Shown here piece by piece: positions 26,239-34,333 of a stretch of 34,808 bases of DNA. This stretch comes from Chloroflexota bacterium. Lineage in GTDB: Bacteria; Chloroflexota; Limnocylindria; Limnocylindrales; CSP1-4. Made by a program: the position numbers and the translations under genes. Below the pieces are notes generated by a model. That model saw only the letters and a program-made list of their open reading frames with translations, did not search any database and was not told the DNA's origin. The stretch covers positions 5,805-40,612 of the forward strand of contig PMBG01000168.1 of assembly GCA_003153755.1 (NCBI GenBank). Direction: 5' to 3'. Position 1 is the first letter of the stretch. Every line of letters starts with the position of its first letter.

Positions 26239-28437
26239 TCAGAGCGCCGGGCAGTACTCGGCCGACTTCCCAATGGCGGCATACGGGCAGGCCGCGGAGT
26301 CGATGAGGTAGAGCAAGGCCCCGCGATTTCTCGCCGTCTGCTTCGCGATCACCGAACCGGGCACGTAGACGATGCCTCGGCCGGCCGCGGCTGTCGGGTA
26401 TAGCTCAAACGTAAACGAGAAGATGCCGTACGTCCCGTACATCCAGTCGATCTCGTCGCCGTCGCTCGGGAAAAGGAGGCTGGACTGCTCGTATCCATAA
26501 CCGTTCATCGACGCCATCTCGGCGGCCATGCTTCGGAAGACGGCGAAGTCGTCCGGCTTCATGTCCGGCGGGAAGTGGGCGTACGTGTAAGCGTACGGAT
26601 ACAGGATCAACTCGCCGTGCGTGTGAAGGGTGACGTGCGTGCGGATGCGCTGCTTGCCGTCCTTGACGCGGCTTGCGACGAAGTCGGCGATAGCCCTGGT
26701 TTCGGGAGCCGAGAATGCGCTCGGGCCCCAGTAGAGGTTGCTCCACTTGAGGGCGCTCCCGGCGGCGCCGGAGGCCCACATGTAGCCGTAGTTGCGATTG
26801 AGATCCGTGCCGATGGTCGTACTGCCCTCGTTGGGCTGCCTGTTCTTTCGCCAGAAGTTGTACGGGTTCCCCGACAGGTCATAGACCCAGCCATCGGGAT
26901 TCACGGCAAACACGATCCAGATCACCCGCTCGTCCACGAGGCGGTGGACATACGGGTCCGTCGCGTAGTCCGACGTGAGGGTGTGGAACAGGTAGAGGGC
27001 CTGCTCCACGCCCAGGTGCTCACTGGCATGGTGGAGGGCATCCACGAGAACCTCGGGCTTGTCCTCGTCGAGCGCCACGTTGCTCGAAACCTTGGCGGCC
27101 CATATGTCGCGGCCTTCCGCGCTCTTCCCGATCGAGAAGATGTGAACGAGCGACGGATAGGCGATCTCCGTGGCCCGGAGAATCGTGAGAAGCTCGCCGG
27201 GGTCGTGGTAGTCGGAGTCCGACGCCGGATACGTGGCCTTTTCGGTGGGGATGGTGATGGTGCCGTCGGCGAACCCAACTACCTCGCCGCCGATCACGTC
27301 GGAGAGGGGCCCCACCACGTAGATCCGTCGGGGCTTGTGGCCGATCAGGCTGTCACGCGTGGAGATGGGCAGCTGGTCGCCGGAGGCGGTGAGGAGAATC
27401 GGCGCCCCGTACGCGGCCGCCAGAGGAACCGCTGCAAGACCACCCAGCTCGGTGACGCCACTAGTGGCAACTACAGCCGTGGCCGATGGGAAGAGGCGCG
27501 TCGCGACCGCGGCGGCCGTGGCATATCGGTCCGCGCCCCCGACGCGTTCCACCTCGGGGCCCATTGCCTGGATCGCCGCGACCACTCCGCCGGAGACGGC
27601 CGCCGTGTTGCCCACGACTACGACGCGGCGAGGGTGTAGCCGCCGCAACTCGGCGACGGTTGCCGGCGGCAGCGAATCGGCCGCCGCAAGTAGCAGGGGA
27701 GCGCCCAGCGTGGCCGCGGCCGGACCGGCGACCAGGGCGTCGAAGAAGCTCCCTGCGGCCGCGATGACCACCGAATCGATGCCGGGCTCAAAGTCCCGAG
27801 CAGAGATCGCCGCAGCCAGATCCCACGCGGTCTTGCCCCCGACCCGCTCCACGGTGGTGCCGGAGCCGAGAAGGTCGGCCGCCATTCGCAGTACGGCGTC
27901 GCCGATAACGGTCGTCCCGCCGACGACCACCACACGTGTCGGTTTCAGCCGAGTCAACTCGTTGGCGACGCTGGAGGTCAGCGAGTCCGCGGTCGTGTAG
28001 AGGATCACTCCGTGGTCTCGTGCGGCCGCGACCCCGGCGGCAACCGCGTCCGCATAGGCTGCGCTCGACACCAGGTAGACCACGCTCATCCGCCCCGCAT
28101 GTGACATCTCGCCCGAAATCGAGATCGCGACAGTAGCGCGGTCCTGGCCGTCCAGACGCACGGTCACCCGACCGGGAAGAGACCGGCCATCGGGAACCAT
28201 GGGAGTGAATCCGGCCGCTGGCGTGACCGTCCCGCTGATCAGCAAGAGCCCTGCGCAAAGCAGGGATGCCGTGAGCCAGGGTGTGCGGCGGATGGTGGCC
28301 GACTTGCGTCTTGGGCTCAGCCGGTGATCCTCGAGCGGGTCGCTGGACCGCAGAGTACGTTCCGGACCAGTTCGGTCAACCCCAATTCGGCGACTCAGTG
28401 TCCGCGGCCGCCTTGCCCTCGACGTGAATCCGCTCAT
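26239..28437 (-). CDS. Exported M14 zinc carboxypeptidase with cell-wall-binding (CWB2) repeats
   Basis: Exported two-part protein. A basic leader and hydrophobic segment (about 54-70, WLTASLLCAGLLLISG) are followed by about three CWB2-type repeats (about 118-390; RVVVVGGTTVIGDAV, VERVGGKTAWDLAAAI, VERVGGADRYATAAAVA), which anchor proteins to wall polymers. The M14 carboxypeptidase domain (about 405-732) has zinc ligands H470xxE473 and His605 (LHTHGEL), substrate Arg in DLNRNYGYMW, and catalytic Glu678 in FTFELYP. It should trim peptides or wall peptides outside the cell. The open frame runs to 28902, but that part is antisense to the next gene. ATG 28437 overlaps a small gene by 62 nt and lacks an SD. 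A CTG at 28320 with GAGG 6 nt upstream gives a cleaner signal peptide. Confidence 0.87.
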   Translation of the reverse strand: MSGFTSRARRPRTLSRRIGVDRTGPERTLRSSDPLEDHRLSPRRKSATIRRTPWLTASLLCAGLLLISGTVTPAAGFTPMVPDGRSLPGRVTVRLDGQDRATVAISISGEMSHAGRMSVVYLVSSAAYADAVAAGVAAARDHGVILYTTADSLTSSVANELTRLKPTRVVVVGGTTVIGDAVLRMAADLLGSGTTVERVGGKTAWDLAAAISARDFEPGIDSVVIAAAGSFFDALVAGPAAATLGAPLLLAAADSLPPATVAELRRLHPRRVVVVGNTAAVSGGVVAAIQAMGPEVERVGGADRYATAAAVATRLFPSATAVVATSGVTELGGLAAVPLAAAYGAPILLTASGDQLPISTRDSLIGHKPRRIYVVGPLSDVIGGEVVGFADGTITIPTEKATYPASDSDYHDPGELLTILRATEIAYPSLVHIFSIGKSAEGRDIWAAKVSSNVALDEDKPEVLVDALHHASEHLGVEQALYLFHTLTSDYATDPYVHRLVDERVIWIVFAVNPDGWVYDLSGNPYNFWRKNRQPNEGSTTIGTDLNRNYGYMWASGAAGSALKWSNLYWGPSAFSAPETRAIADFVASRVKDGKQRIRTHVTLHTHGELILYPYAYTYAHFPPDMKPDDFAVFRSMAAEMASMNGYGYEQSSLLFPSDGDEIDWMYGTYGIFSFTFELYPTAAAGRGIVYVPGSVIAKQTARNRGALLYLIDSAACPYAAIGKSAEYCPAL

Positions 28438-28606
28438 TGCGAGGGGCACCGCAAAGTGTGCAGCTGTCGTCAATCGGGTGTTCGCTAATCCGGCCTTCCT
28501 CCGCGACCAGTGGGAAGCCTTCCGGGTAGACGGCCGGGACTGCGGGGTTGGCCTGGAAGGGGTGCGGCAGGTTCTTATCGGGTGCTGATGTCTTGGATGC
28601 GTCCAT
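28376..28606 (-). CDS. Small CxxC protein of unknown function
   Basis: A 76-residue soluble protein with one CxxC pair in DDSCTLCGAPRNERIHVEGK, a possible half zinc knuckle or redox pair, preceded by a Pro-rich, acidic part (NLPHPFQANPAVPAVYPEGFPLVAEEGR). I do not recognise the family. Support for a real gene: AAGGA lies 8 nt before the ATG, the composition is balanced rather than Arg-rich, and it ends just where the downstream exported peptidase would sensibly begin. It overlaps the longest start of that peptidase by 62 nt, so the peptidase may start later. It is divergent from the ATC-hydrolase-like gene. Confidence 0.55.
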   Translation of the reverse strand: MDASKTSAPDKNLPHPFQANPAVPAVYPEGFPLVAEEGRISEHPIDDSCTLCGAPRNERIHVEGKAAADTESPNWG

Positions 28607-28773
28607 TTGGCGATCCTTTGAGCTTCACGATTCGGGCACGTCAGAAGCCCGAGGCGGCGTCGATAGTCCAGCGTACTTCCGCCCGGCGGCTCGTCATTAC
28701 GGCTTGTCATCGGAATGGCCCGCGTCGCGTCCGATTGGCCTGGTTCGCGGCGCGGCCGCCCCGTACCCTGGCC

Positions 28774-28779
28774 TAGAAT
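28774..28779 (+). promoter_or_regulatory. -10 hexamer of a probable leaderless promoter (ATC hydrolase-like gene)
   Basis: TAGAAT ends 6 nt before the ATG at 28786, with the same spacing and sequence as the GNAT promoter on the other strand. There is no Shine-Dalgarno site. Confidence 0.55.
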
Positions 28780-28785
28780 TCGGCT

Positions 28786-29349
28786 ATGAATACGGAGCAG
28801 ATCGGGGTCTGGCGGGACTTGCTCGGGTGGCTCGACGGGTGGTTCGAGCCGGAGAAGGTCGCGAGCCACGCCTTCGACCGGGCCAAGTCCGAGCTGTTCC
28901 AAGAGATCGCGCGGGCATGGCGGGCGACGGATGACAAGATCGAGGCGCTCGAGTTCGTCAGCGCCTCACACGGACGCGCGCGGGTGCTGGACCTGATTGG
29001 GAGGCTTTGCGCGGACGAAACCTCGGCTCACTGGGCATCGCTGACCGCGCGGGAGGGCCGGTCGCTCGACGACCTCGTGCGTCTTCTGTGGGAGCCGCTG
29101 CCCGGGCAGGGTTTCGAGTTCAAGATGGAGCGCACGCCGGACAGCCTGCGGATCCACTGCACGTCCTGCCCCCAACATGACCTCGCGGCTGCCATCGGTG
29201 GTGAGGAGTGGCTCTATGCCCTCGTCTGCTCCACCGATCTCCATGTCTGCGCCACTTTCGATCCGCCCATTCGTTTCGAGCGGACGAAGACGCTGATGCA
29301 AGGCGACGCTTACTGCGATCACACGTACCTCGTGGAGACGCCGGCTTAG
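28786..29349 (+). CDS. L-2-amino-thiazoline-4-carboxylic acid hydrolase family protein
   Basis: A 187-residue cytoplasmic protein. The C-terminal half carries the family pattern: an HCTSCPQHDLAAAIGGEEWLY stretch, LVCSTDLHVCATFDPPIRFERTKTLMQGDAYCDHTYLVE. Conserved Cys, Asp and the RTKTLMxGDxxCDH end are typical of the family named after the Pseudomonas enzyme that opens the thiazoline ring on the way to L-cysteine. Most family members have no tested activity, so the substrate here is unknown. The N-terminal half is helical (WRDLLGWLDGWFEPEKVASHAFDRAK). The start is ATG 28786, 6 nt after TAGAAT and without an SD. A small hairpin follows the stop. Confidence 0.78.
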   Translation: MNTEQIGVWRDLLGWLDGWFEPEKVASHAFDRAKSELFQEIARAWRATDDKIEALEFVSASHGRARVLDLIGRLCADETSAHWASLTAREGRSLDDLVRLLWEPLPGQGFEFKMERTPDSLRIHCTSCPQHDLAAAIGGEEWLYALVCSTDLHVCATFDPPIRFERTKTLMQGDAYCDHTYLVETPA

Positions 29350-29364
29350 CTCCGCAGGCCGGAG
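29350..29364 (+). terminator. Short hairpin after the ATC hydrolase-like gene
   Basis: CTCCG/CGGAG with a 5-nt loop begins immediately after the TAG stop. It is short and lacks a U-tract, so it is only a candidate. Confidence 0.35.
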
Positions 29365-29434
29365 TGGGGGAGCGTCGCCACTCACACGGGCAGCCCGGCG
29401 CGCGAGTCAGCCGGTGCATCCAGTGGGTCCGCGG

Positions 29435-29463
29435 TTGCCCGATTTGCACTTCGTCCATATCGT
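29435..29463 (+). promoter_or_regulatory. Sigma-70-type promoter for the exported-protein cluster
   Basis: TTGCCC (29435-29440) and TATCGT (29458-29463) are separated by exactly 17 nt. This gives a leader of about 50 nt ending in AGGAGG before the lipoprotein gene at 29519. Confidence 0.55.
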
Positions 29464-29518
29464 CCCGCGAGACGAAAGCGCCCAGACCGACGCAGGTCCG
29501 CTTTCTGTAGGAGGCGGA

Positions 29519-31117
29519 ATGGGCCAGGTGCTGGGCCGCGGCAACGAGAGTCGTCGACGCGCGTTCCCCGGGGGAGCCATCGCCGTCGCCTTCCTGGTGG
29601 TCCTGGTGGCCCTGGTGGCCGGGTGCGGATCGGCATCGCCGCCGTCGACGGGTTCGCCGGCATCGAGTGCGCCGCCCAGCCCTGCGGCGGTAATCGCGCA
29701 GCCACCAAACCTGTCGCCCGACGACGCGCTGAGAACCTACGGCTACGGCCCGACCGCCAATCCGGCGGTGACGTTCCAGCCGGACGTCGTGGTGGTGGGC
29801 GGCGGTCCCGCGAGCATCCGATGGGCCGGTGAGGACGGCCACACGTGGGCGATCGATCCGGCCGCGCCCGGTGCTTCGAAGCTCCAGGTTGGCTCGGTGA
29901 TGCTGCTGACCAGCCGCGCGGTAGGCCGGGTGATCGGCCTTGCGGACCAGGGTGGCAACCGCGTCGTCACCCTTGGGCCTGTGCAGCTGACCGAAATCTT
30001 CGCCGACGCCAATTTCAACCTCGACCAGCCGGTCGACCTCGGCTCGATGTCCTACCAGGCCCTCCCGCAGACGCCGACCGACGTGACGACCCCGTCGGCC
30101 TCGGCCTCTTCGGACCCCGCCGGAAACCTCAACGACAATGGCGCTTCCCCGTCTCCGGGCGCGCTGACGATGCCGGCGGTGCGCTTCGCTGCGTATCGCG
30201 GCGCCACGATGACGCCCGGCGGCTTCCTCGGCGACACGACCGCGAAGCAACTCCCGCCCGCCGGCAAGGCCTGCCAGGAGGTCACGCTGGCGGGAAGGTG
30301 GCTGGTCAAGCCGTGCGTCGAGTCGGGCAAGATCTCGCTCGGCGTGGACTACAGGGCCGGCGAGACCCTCAAGCTCGGGGGATCCATCGTCTTCCGGACG
30401 CAGGACCCGCACGCCCTTGCAAAGGTCCAGATCCAGAACGGAAGCCTCGCCAGCCCAACCGTGATCCTCGACGGGATCAAGGGCATCGACGTGAACATCG
30501 CAGCCGGAACGGCCGAAGGCGCCAAGGACGACGGCAAGTTCAAGTTCGAGATCCCGATCGAGGTCGAGCTGCCCATCCCGCCGGGTCCCGAGACGTTGGG
30601 GATCCCGCTCAATATCGTGCTCGAGTTCAAGGTGCTGGTCGAAGTGGCCCTATCGGGCAAGAACTCGACCCTGCAGGCGGGGGCCTCGTACAACCTCGAT
30701 GGCGAGATGGGCGTACGTGACGGGCAGGTCGTTTCCCCCACGCTCACGGTCAATAAGTCGCTGCTCGACGGCATTTCGGGGATCACGCTCGGGCCGAGCG
30801 GAGTCGTATTCGCGGCCAAGTTCAAGCTCCATTTCGGGTTGGGCATGGAAGGCTTCATCGCCGGTCCGTACGCCACCACGACCTTCTCCGTGGGCGTCAG
30901 CAAAGGCTCTGTTCTCGGCAGCCCAATCGCCAATTGCATGGGCGCCACGATCGCCCTGTGGGTGGGCGGCGGTGTGGGCGTGACCGTCGATTTCAGCAAG
31001 TACACGAGCTTCCTGGCCAAAGCCGTGACCAAGTTCAAGAACGAGGTTGAGAAGAGTTGGAACGTCTACACCGTGACGAAGACAGTCCCCGATTCCGCGG
31101 CGTGTCAGGCGCAGTGA
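29519..31117 (+). CDS. Large lipoprotein of unknown function
   Basis: Exported protein of 532 residues. The basic start (MGQVLGRGNESRRR) leads to a hydrophobic core and the lipobox LVAGC, then a Ser/Pro-rich linker. The body is beta-rich with no family I recognise: VGSVMLLTSRAVGRVIGLAD, LKLGGSIVFRTQDPHALAKVQIQNG, KFKFEIPIEVELPIPPGPETLG, LNIVLEFKVLVEVALSG. A Gly/Val-rich stretch, ATIALWVGGGVGVTVDF, follows near the end. It is probably anchored on the outer face of the membrane. ATG 29519 is set by AGGAGG 4 nt upstream; the frame is open back to 29414 but lacks an SD there. It is first of three consecutive exported proteins, and its stop overlaps the next GTG. Confidence 0.83.
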   Translation: MGQVLGRGNESRRRAFPGGAIAVAFLVVLVALVAGCGSASPPSTGSPASSAPPSPAAVIAQPPNLSPDDALRTYGYGPTANPAVTFQPDVVVVGGGPASIRWAGEDGHTWAIDPAAPGASKLQVGSVMLLTSRAVGRVIGLADQGGNRVVTLGPVQLTEIFADANFNLDQPVDLGSMSYQALPQTPTDVTTPSASASSDPAGNLNDNGASPSPGALTMPAVRFAAYRGATMTPGGFLGDTTAKQLPPAGKACQEVTLAGRWLVKPCVESGKISLGVDYRAGETLKLGGSIVFRTQDPHALAKVQIQNGSLASPTVILDGIKGIDVNIAAGTAEGAKDDGKFKFEIPIEVELPIPPGPETLGIPLNIVLEFKVLVEVALSGKNSTLQAGASYNLDGEMGVRDGQVVSPTLTVNKSLLDGISGITLGPSGVVFAAKFKLHFGLGMEGFIAGPYATTTFSVGVSKGSVLGSPIANCMGATIALWVGGGVGVTVDFSKYTSFLAKAVTKFKNEVEKSWNVYTVTKTVPDSAACQAQ

Positions 31118-31686
31118 GCGAACGCATGGGTGGCCGTTATCGATTGGGCGTGCCGGCGCTCGGCCTCGTCGTCAGCCTCGCGCTGGCCGCGTGCTCGGGC
31201 GCCGCAGCGACAGCTGCCACGCCGACCAAGGCTCCCACGGCCGATGCGACCGCACCCACCGAAACGGCAGCGGCGACGGACGCCCCGCTCGTCACGGACG
31301 CCCCGCTTCCGGACCCATGCAAGCTTCTGACGCAGGACGAAGCCGACACGCTCGCCGGCGTGAAGCTCGGGGCGGTCCTGCCCGAAGGCTCGCCGACCAC
31401 CAACTGCGTCTGGCCGGCCCCAACCACCGGGTCCGTCGCCCAGGTTGAGGTTGGGGTAGGGGACGGGGCCAAGAAGTTCCTCGACATCGACAAGGACACG
31501 CTCGGCCACACGTTCGCGCCGGTCTCCGGTCTGGGGGACGAAGCATGGCAGGAGAGCGACACGATCTTCGTCCGAACCGGCAACCTCTGGTTCTCGCTGC
31601 ACCTCGTCAAGCTGGACGCCTCCCCGAACGACCAACCGAACATGGTGACCCTCGCGAAGACGATCCTGAGCCGTATAGGGAAGTAG
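31114..31686 (+). CDS. Lipoprotein, DUF3558-like
   Basis: A 190-residue lipoprotein with signal peptide and lipobox LALAAC, a linker of Ala/Thr/Pro repeats (about 25-65), then a compact domain. The domain starts DPCKLLTQDEADTLAGV and has a second Cys in TNCVWPAP; the two cysteines probably pair, as in DUF3558 proteins of actinobacteria. The end FVRTGNLWFSLHLVKLD followed by a helix fits the same fold. The role of that family is unknown. GTG 31114 overlaps the upstream stop (GTGA), suggesting coupling with the large lipoprotein; ATG 31126 is an alternative start with a similar leader. Confidence 0.82.
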   Translation: MSERMGGRYRLGVPALGLVVSLALAACSGAAATAATPTKAPTADATAPTETAAATDAPLVTDAPLPDPCKLLTQDEADTLAGVKLGAVLPEGSPTTNCVWPAPTTGSVAQVEVGVGDGAKKFLDIDKDTLGHTFAPVSGLGDEAWQESDTIFVRTGNLWFSLHLVKLDASPNDQPNMVTLAKTILSRIGK

Positions 31687-31771
31687 GGGACTCGCGACCC
31701 GCGATCACGTCCCGGCCCGCCCGATCGTCTATGGTCCGCGATAGGTCATAGAAGTGAGGGGCAGGTCGAGA

Positions 31772-33031
31772 GTGAACGACATCAGCATGGGCCGCCGGGC
31801 GCTTGCCGGCCTTGTGGTTTTGGTGGCATGCCTGGCACTGGCTGGAGGGCTCGCTCTCGGGATATCGGCGGCCCGTACGCCGTCCGGCGCCGCGAGCGGC
31901 AGTCCGATCGCCGCTCCGAGCGCCGCGAACGCCAGTCCGAGCGCCGCTCCGACCTTACCGCCCTCCGCGTCGCCACGCCCGAGCGTGTCGCCAACGCCAG
32001 GTGCCACGGCGACCGCCGTCGAGGCGACCGTCGTCGCCCGCGTCCCCAACTGCCAGAACCCGCTTGGCTGGGACTACGCGGTTTCCGGCAACGACCTCTT
32101 TGTCGTGTGCGACGCACTGAATGCGCCCAGCCCGTATAGCGGGCCCGGAGGCCCCTACATTGCGCGGGTGGACCTGACTACTAGCAGGGTCACCGCCACG
32201 TACAGGTACAAGACCCCCATGACCTACATCGAGGGTTTGACCGTGGAGAACGGCGGCCTCTGGTTCGAGGGCATCTTCGGCGGCTCGGGCTGTTCGGGCG
32301 ACTGCAGGGGCTGGCGCCGCGTCGACCGGTTCGACATCGCGACCGGCAAGACCACAGTCGAAATCCCCGATGTCGGGCTGGTGGGCAGCTCTTCCGGATA
32401 CATCTGGGTCAGGGACTCGCTGGTGGAGAATGGCCCGCTGCGGAAGCTGGACCCCAAGACGGGCCGGGAGGCGGGCCGCATCCCGTTCAACATGGGCGGC
32501 GCCCAGTTCGCCTGCGGGTCGTTCTGGGGCACAACAGGGACCACCCTGGGAACGCCCGACACAACCACAACCGTGGCACACATCGACCCGGTCCAAGGAA
32601 CGGTCCTGGCCTCGTTCACCCTGCCGGGCCGGTTGCGTGGCCTGGAGTCGGTCGGTAAGGAGTGCTGGGCGACCGTGGAGCCGGGCGGAGACGACCCGTA
32701 CACCGCCTACTATGCCGACCACTTCGTTAGGATCGGCAATTCCGGGGTGGAGGACTCCAGCCCCATATTCCAACTCGAGAACCACTCGGGTACCACCTCG
32801 GAGGCCTACCTGGACATCCAGGCCGGTTCGTTCTGGCTGGTCCACGACGACGGCGTGGCAACCGCGACCCTGCAGCGAGTCGACCCCCTTACGTGGCAGC
32901 CCACGGGCACGCAGTGGCAGACCGGCGCTTCCGGCTACCAGGGTGATCCGTTCGCGATCATCGGTGGATCGGTCTGGGTGTTCGACAACGACGGCGGGAT
33001 CTCGCGCCTGGACATTCCGCTCGGCTCATAG
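31772..33031 (+). CDS. Exported beta-propeller-like protein of unknown function
   Basis: About 419 residues. An N-terminal membrane anchor or signal segment (LAGLVVLVACLALAGGLALG) and a Ser/Ala/Pro linker with a 33-nt DNA repeat precede a beta-rich domain. The domain repeats blades of about 40-50 residues that resemble PQQ/Vgb-type propellers: WDYAVSGNDLFVVCDAL, IARVDLTTSRVTATYRYKT, GGLWFEG, RFDIATGKTTVEIPD, GYIWVRDSL, LRKLDPKTGREAGRIPF, GSFWLVHDDG, GSVWVFDNDG. It may bind a ligand or partner outside the cell. GAGGGG about 10 nt upstream favours GTG 31772 over GTG 31754. It follows the two lipoproteins after a gap of about 85 nt. Confidence 0.78.
   Translation: MNDISMGRRALAGLVVLVACLALAGGLALGISAARTPSGAASGSPIAAPSAANASPSAAPTLPPSASPRPSVSPTPGATATAVEATVVARVPNCQNPLGWDYAVSGNDLFVVCDALNAPSPYSGPGGPYIARVDLTTSRVTATYRYKTPMTYIEGLTVENGGLWFEGIFGGSGCSGDCRGWRRVDRFDIATGKTTVEIPDVGLVGSSSGYIWVRDSLVENGPLRKLDPKTGREAGRIPFNMGGAQFACGSFWGTTGTTLGTPDTTTTVAHIDPVQGTVLASFTLPGRLRGLESVGKECWATVEPGGDDPYTAYYADHFVRIGNSGVEDSSPIFQLENHSGTTSEAYLDIQAGSFWLVHDDGVATATLQRVDPLTWQPTGTQWQTGASGYQGDPFAIIGGSVWVFDNDGGISRLDIPLGS
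31901..31952 (+). repeat. Short 33-nt repeat in the linker of the propeller gene
   Basis: AGTCCGATCGCCGCTCCGA (31901-31919) recurs 33 nt later (31934-31952) with one difference. It encodes SPIAAPSA and SPSAAPT within a flexible linker. Confidence 0.6.
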
Positions 33032-33146
33032 CCGGCGGCCTGTCACGGATCCTCAGCTTCCGCCGCCGTGGACTGCCTGACGGGTCATCCGCCGGCCTCT
33101 CCGCCTCCTACTGGGAACGACGGCCAGACTGAGGACGCTCACACAT

Positions 33147-33788
33147 ATGGGAGGTATGCAGACGTTGGCACGAGATGATGAGCGCCTCGCGCGCTCGCAA
33201 GAAGCACCGATCGTGGGCGGATTGCCCGAAGCCCCCGGGATCCGGGTGGCCATACAGCTGACGCCGGCGCTGGACAGCCATCTGCTCGGGCTCGCCGATG
33301 CCCTCCTGGTCGACGAGTACCCAGGTGCCACGATCGATCGCGCGGAACGGGAGATGCTCGCGGAAGCCGTGTCGGCCGGGAACGACTGCTTCTTCTGCAT
33401 GGACTCGCACGGAGCGCATGCCGCGGCTCTTCTCGAGAAGGGCGGATCCACGCAGCTGCTGCCGCTCATCGAGGCGATCAAGCTCGGGTCGTTCGACGAG
33501 TTCTCGCCAAAGATGCGCGCACTGATAAGGGTCGCCCGCACGGTGGGCCGAGCGCCCCGGGAACTCACCGCGGACGACGTGGCGTCCGCACGGGCGGCGG
33601 GCGCGACCGATGCGGACGTACAGCTGGCGGTGCTCATCGCGTCGGCGTTCTCCATGTACAACCGGATGGTGGACGGTTTCCGAGCCCGCACCGCATCGGA
33701 TACGGGGGCTTACCGAACTCGCGCCGCCCAGATCGCCGAGGCGGGCTACAGCATTCGACCGGCAGTCCCCGCGTCCGGCCGCGCCTGA
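33147..33788 (+). CDS. Carboxymuconolactone decarboxylase/AhpD-family peroxidase-related protein
   Basis: A 213-residue cytoplasmic protein of the AhpD-like fold. The redox signature is C81-FF-C84-xxx-H88 in NDCFFCMDSHGAHAAAL, which in AhpD-type proteins accepts or passes electrons during peroxide reduction. The helical frame IDRAEREMLAEAVSAGND before it and ALIRVARTVGRAPRELTADDVASARAAGATDADVQLAVLIASAFSMYNRMVDGF after it are typical. GAGGA lies 11 nt before ATG 33147; an ATG at 33156 has GGAGG only 1 nt away and is less likely. No partner peroxiredoxin is adjacent. The gene converges with the SRPBCC gene. Confidence 0.9.
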   Translation: MGGMQTLARDDERLARSQEAPIVGGLPEAPGIRVAIQLTPALDSHLLGLADALLVDEYPGATIDRAEREMLAEAVSAGNDCFFCMDSHGAHAAALLEKGGSTQLLPLIEAIKLGSFDEFSPKMRALIRVARTVGRAPRELTADDVASARAAGATDADVQLAVLIASAFSMYNRMVDGFRARTASDTGAYRTRAAQIAEAGYSIRPAVPASGRA

Positions 33789-33803
33789 ACCGGCCTCGGC
33801 AGG

Positions 33804-33820
33804 CGTCGATCAGATCGACG
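33804..33820. terminator. Hairpin between convergent AhpD-like and SRPBCC genes
   Basis: CGTCGA/TCGACG, 6 bp with loop TCAGA, lies in the 35-nt gap between two converging stops. Position and symmetry suggest a shared terminator; there is no U-tract. Confidence 0.5.
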
Positions 33821-33823
33821 TGA

Positions 33824-34333
33824 CTACCCTTGGAGCACGCTGACTCCGGATATCAGGATGGCGTCGATCTGGCCGACCGCCTGCGTGATTCCCTCCTCCA
33901 TGCCCATGGCGAGGATCTGCTCCATCGCCTCGGTGCTCGGGAAGCGGCTCTCGATCGACATCCGCGTTCGGCGGGCATCGATCCGCTCGATCGTCACGCG
34001 CCCTTCGTTGCGCGGCAGTGAGTCGTTCGGTGTCCCGTCGTCGTTCGCGAACCCGTCCATGAAGAAGAGCCGGCGCGGAGGGTCCACCTCTACGACGTCC
34101 CAGTAGCCGTGCATCTGGTCTCCGGCCGGCCCGGTCATGTGGTAAGCGGCGTGACCGCCGGGCGTGAGGTCGTGGGCGGTGAAGGTCGCGGGGTAGGTGG
34201 GCGGACCCCACCAGCGCTCGAGCTGGCGCGGATCGGCCCACAGGTCCCACACGCGCTCCGGTGTGGCCTCGAACTCGGCGATCAGGGTCATCGTCAGGGC
34301 TTTGGGATCCTTGCGAACGGCGATGACGGTCAT
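33824..34333 (-). CDS. SRPBCC/AHSA1 family protein
   Basis: A 169-residue protein of the START-like (Activator of Hsp90 ATPase homologue 1) family, with a deep pocket for hydrophobic ligands. The signature FEATPERVWDLWADPRQLERWWGPP near the N-terminus and GGHAAYHMTGPAGDQMHGYWDVVEVDPPRRLFFMDGF are clear, as is the C-terminal helix AMEQILAMGMEEGITQAVGQIDAIL. ATG 34333 overlaps the ArsR stop (ATGA) and has AAGGAG 8 nt upstream. The frame opens further to 34393 but that part overlaps ArsR. ArsR-SRPBCC pairs are common and the SRPBCC partner is usually co-regulated; the ligand is unknown. Confidence 0.93.
   Translation of the reverse strand: MTVIAVRKDPKALTMTLIAEFEATPERVWDLWADPRQLERWWGPPTYPATFTAHDLTPGGHAAYHMTGPAGDQMHGYWDVVEVDPPRRLFFMDGFANDDGTPNDSLPRNEGRVTIERIDARRTRMSIESRFPSTEAMEQILAMGMEEGITQAVGQIDAILISGVSVLQG

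Noticed and set aside
28438-28902. N-terminal extension of the carboxypeptidase frame
   Set aside because: It is antisense to the ATC-hydrolase-like gene and overlaps the small CxxC gene, with no signal peptide or family match.
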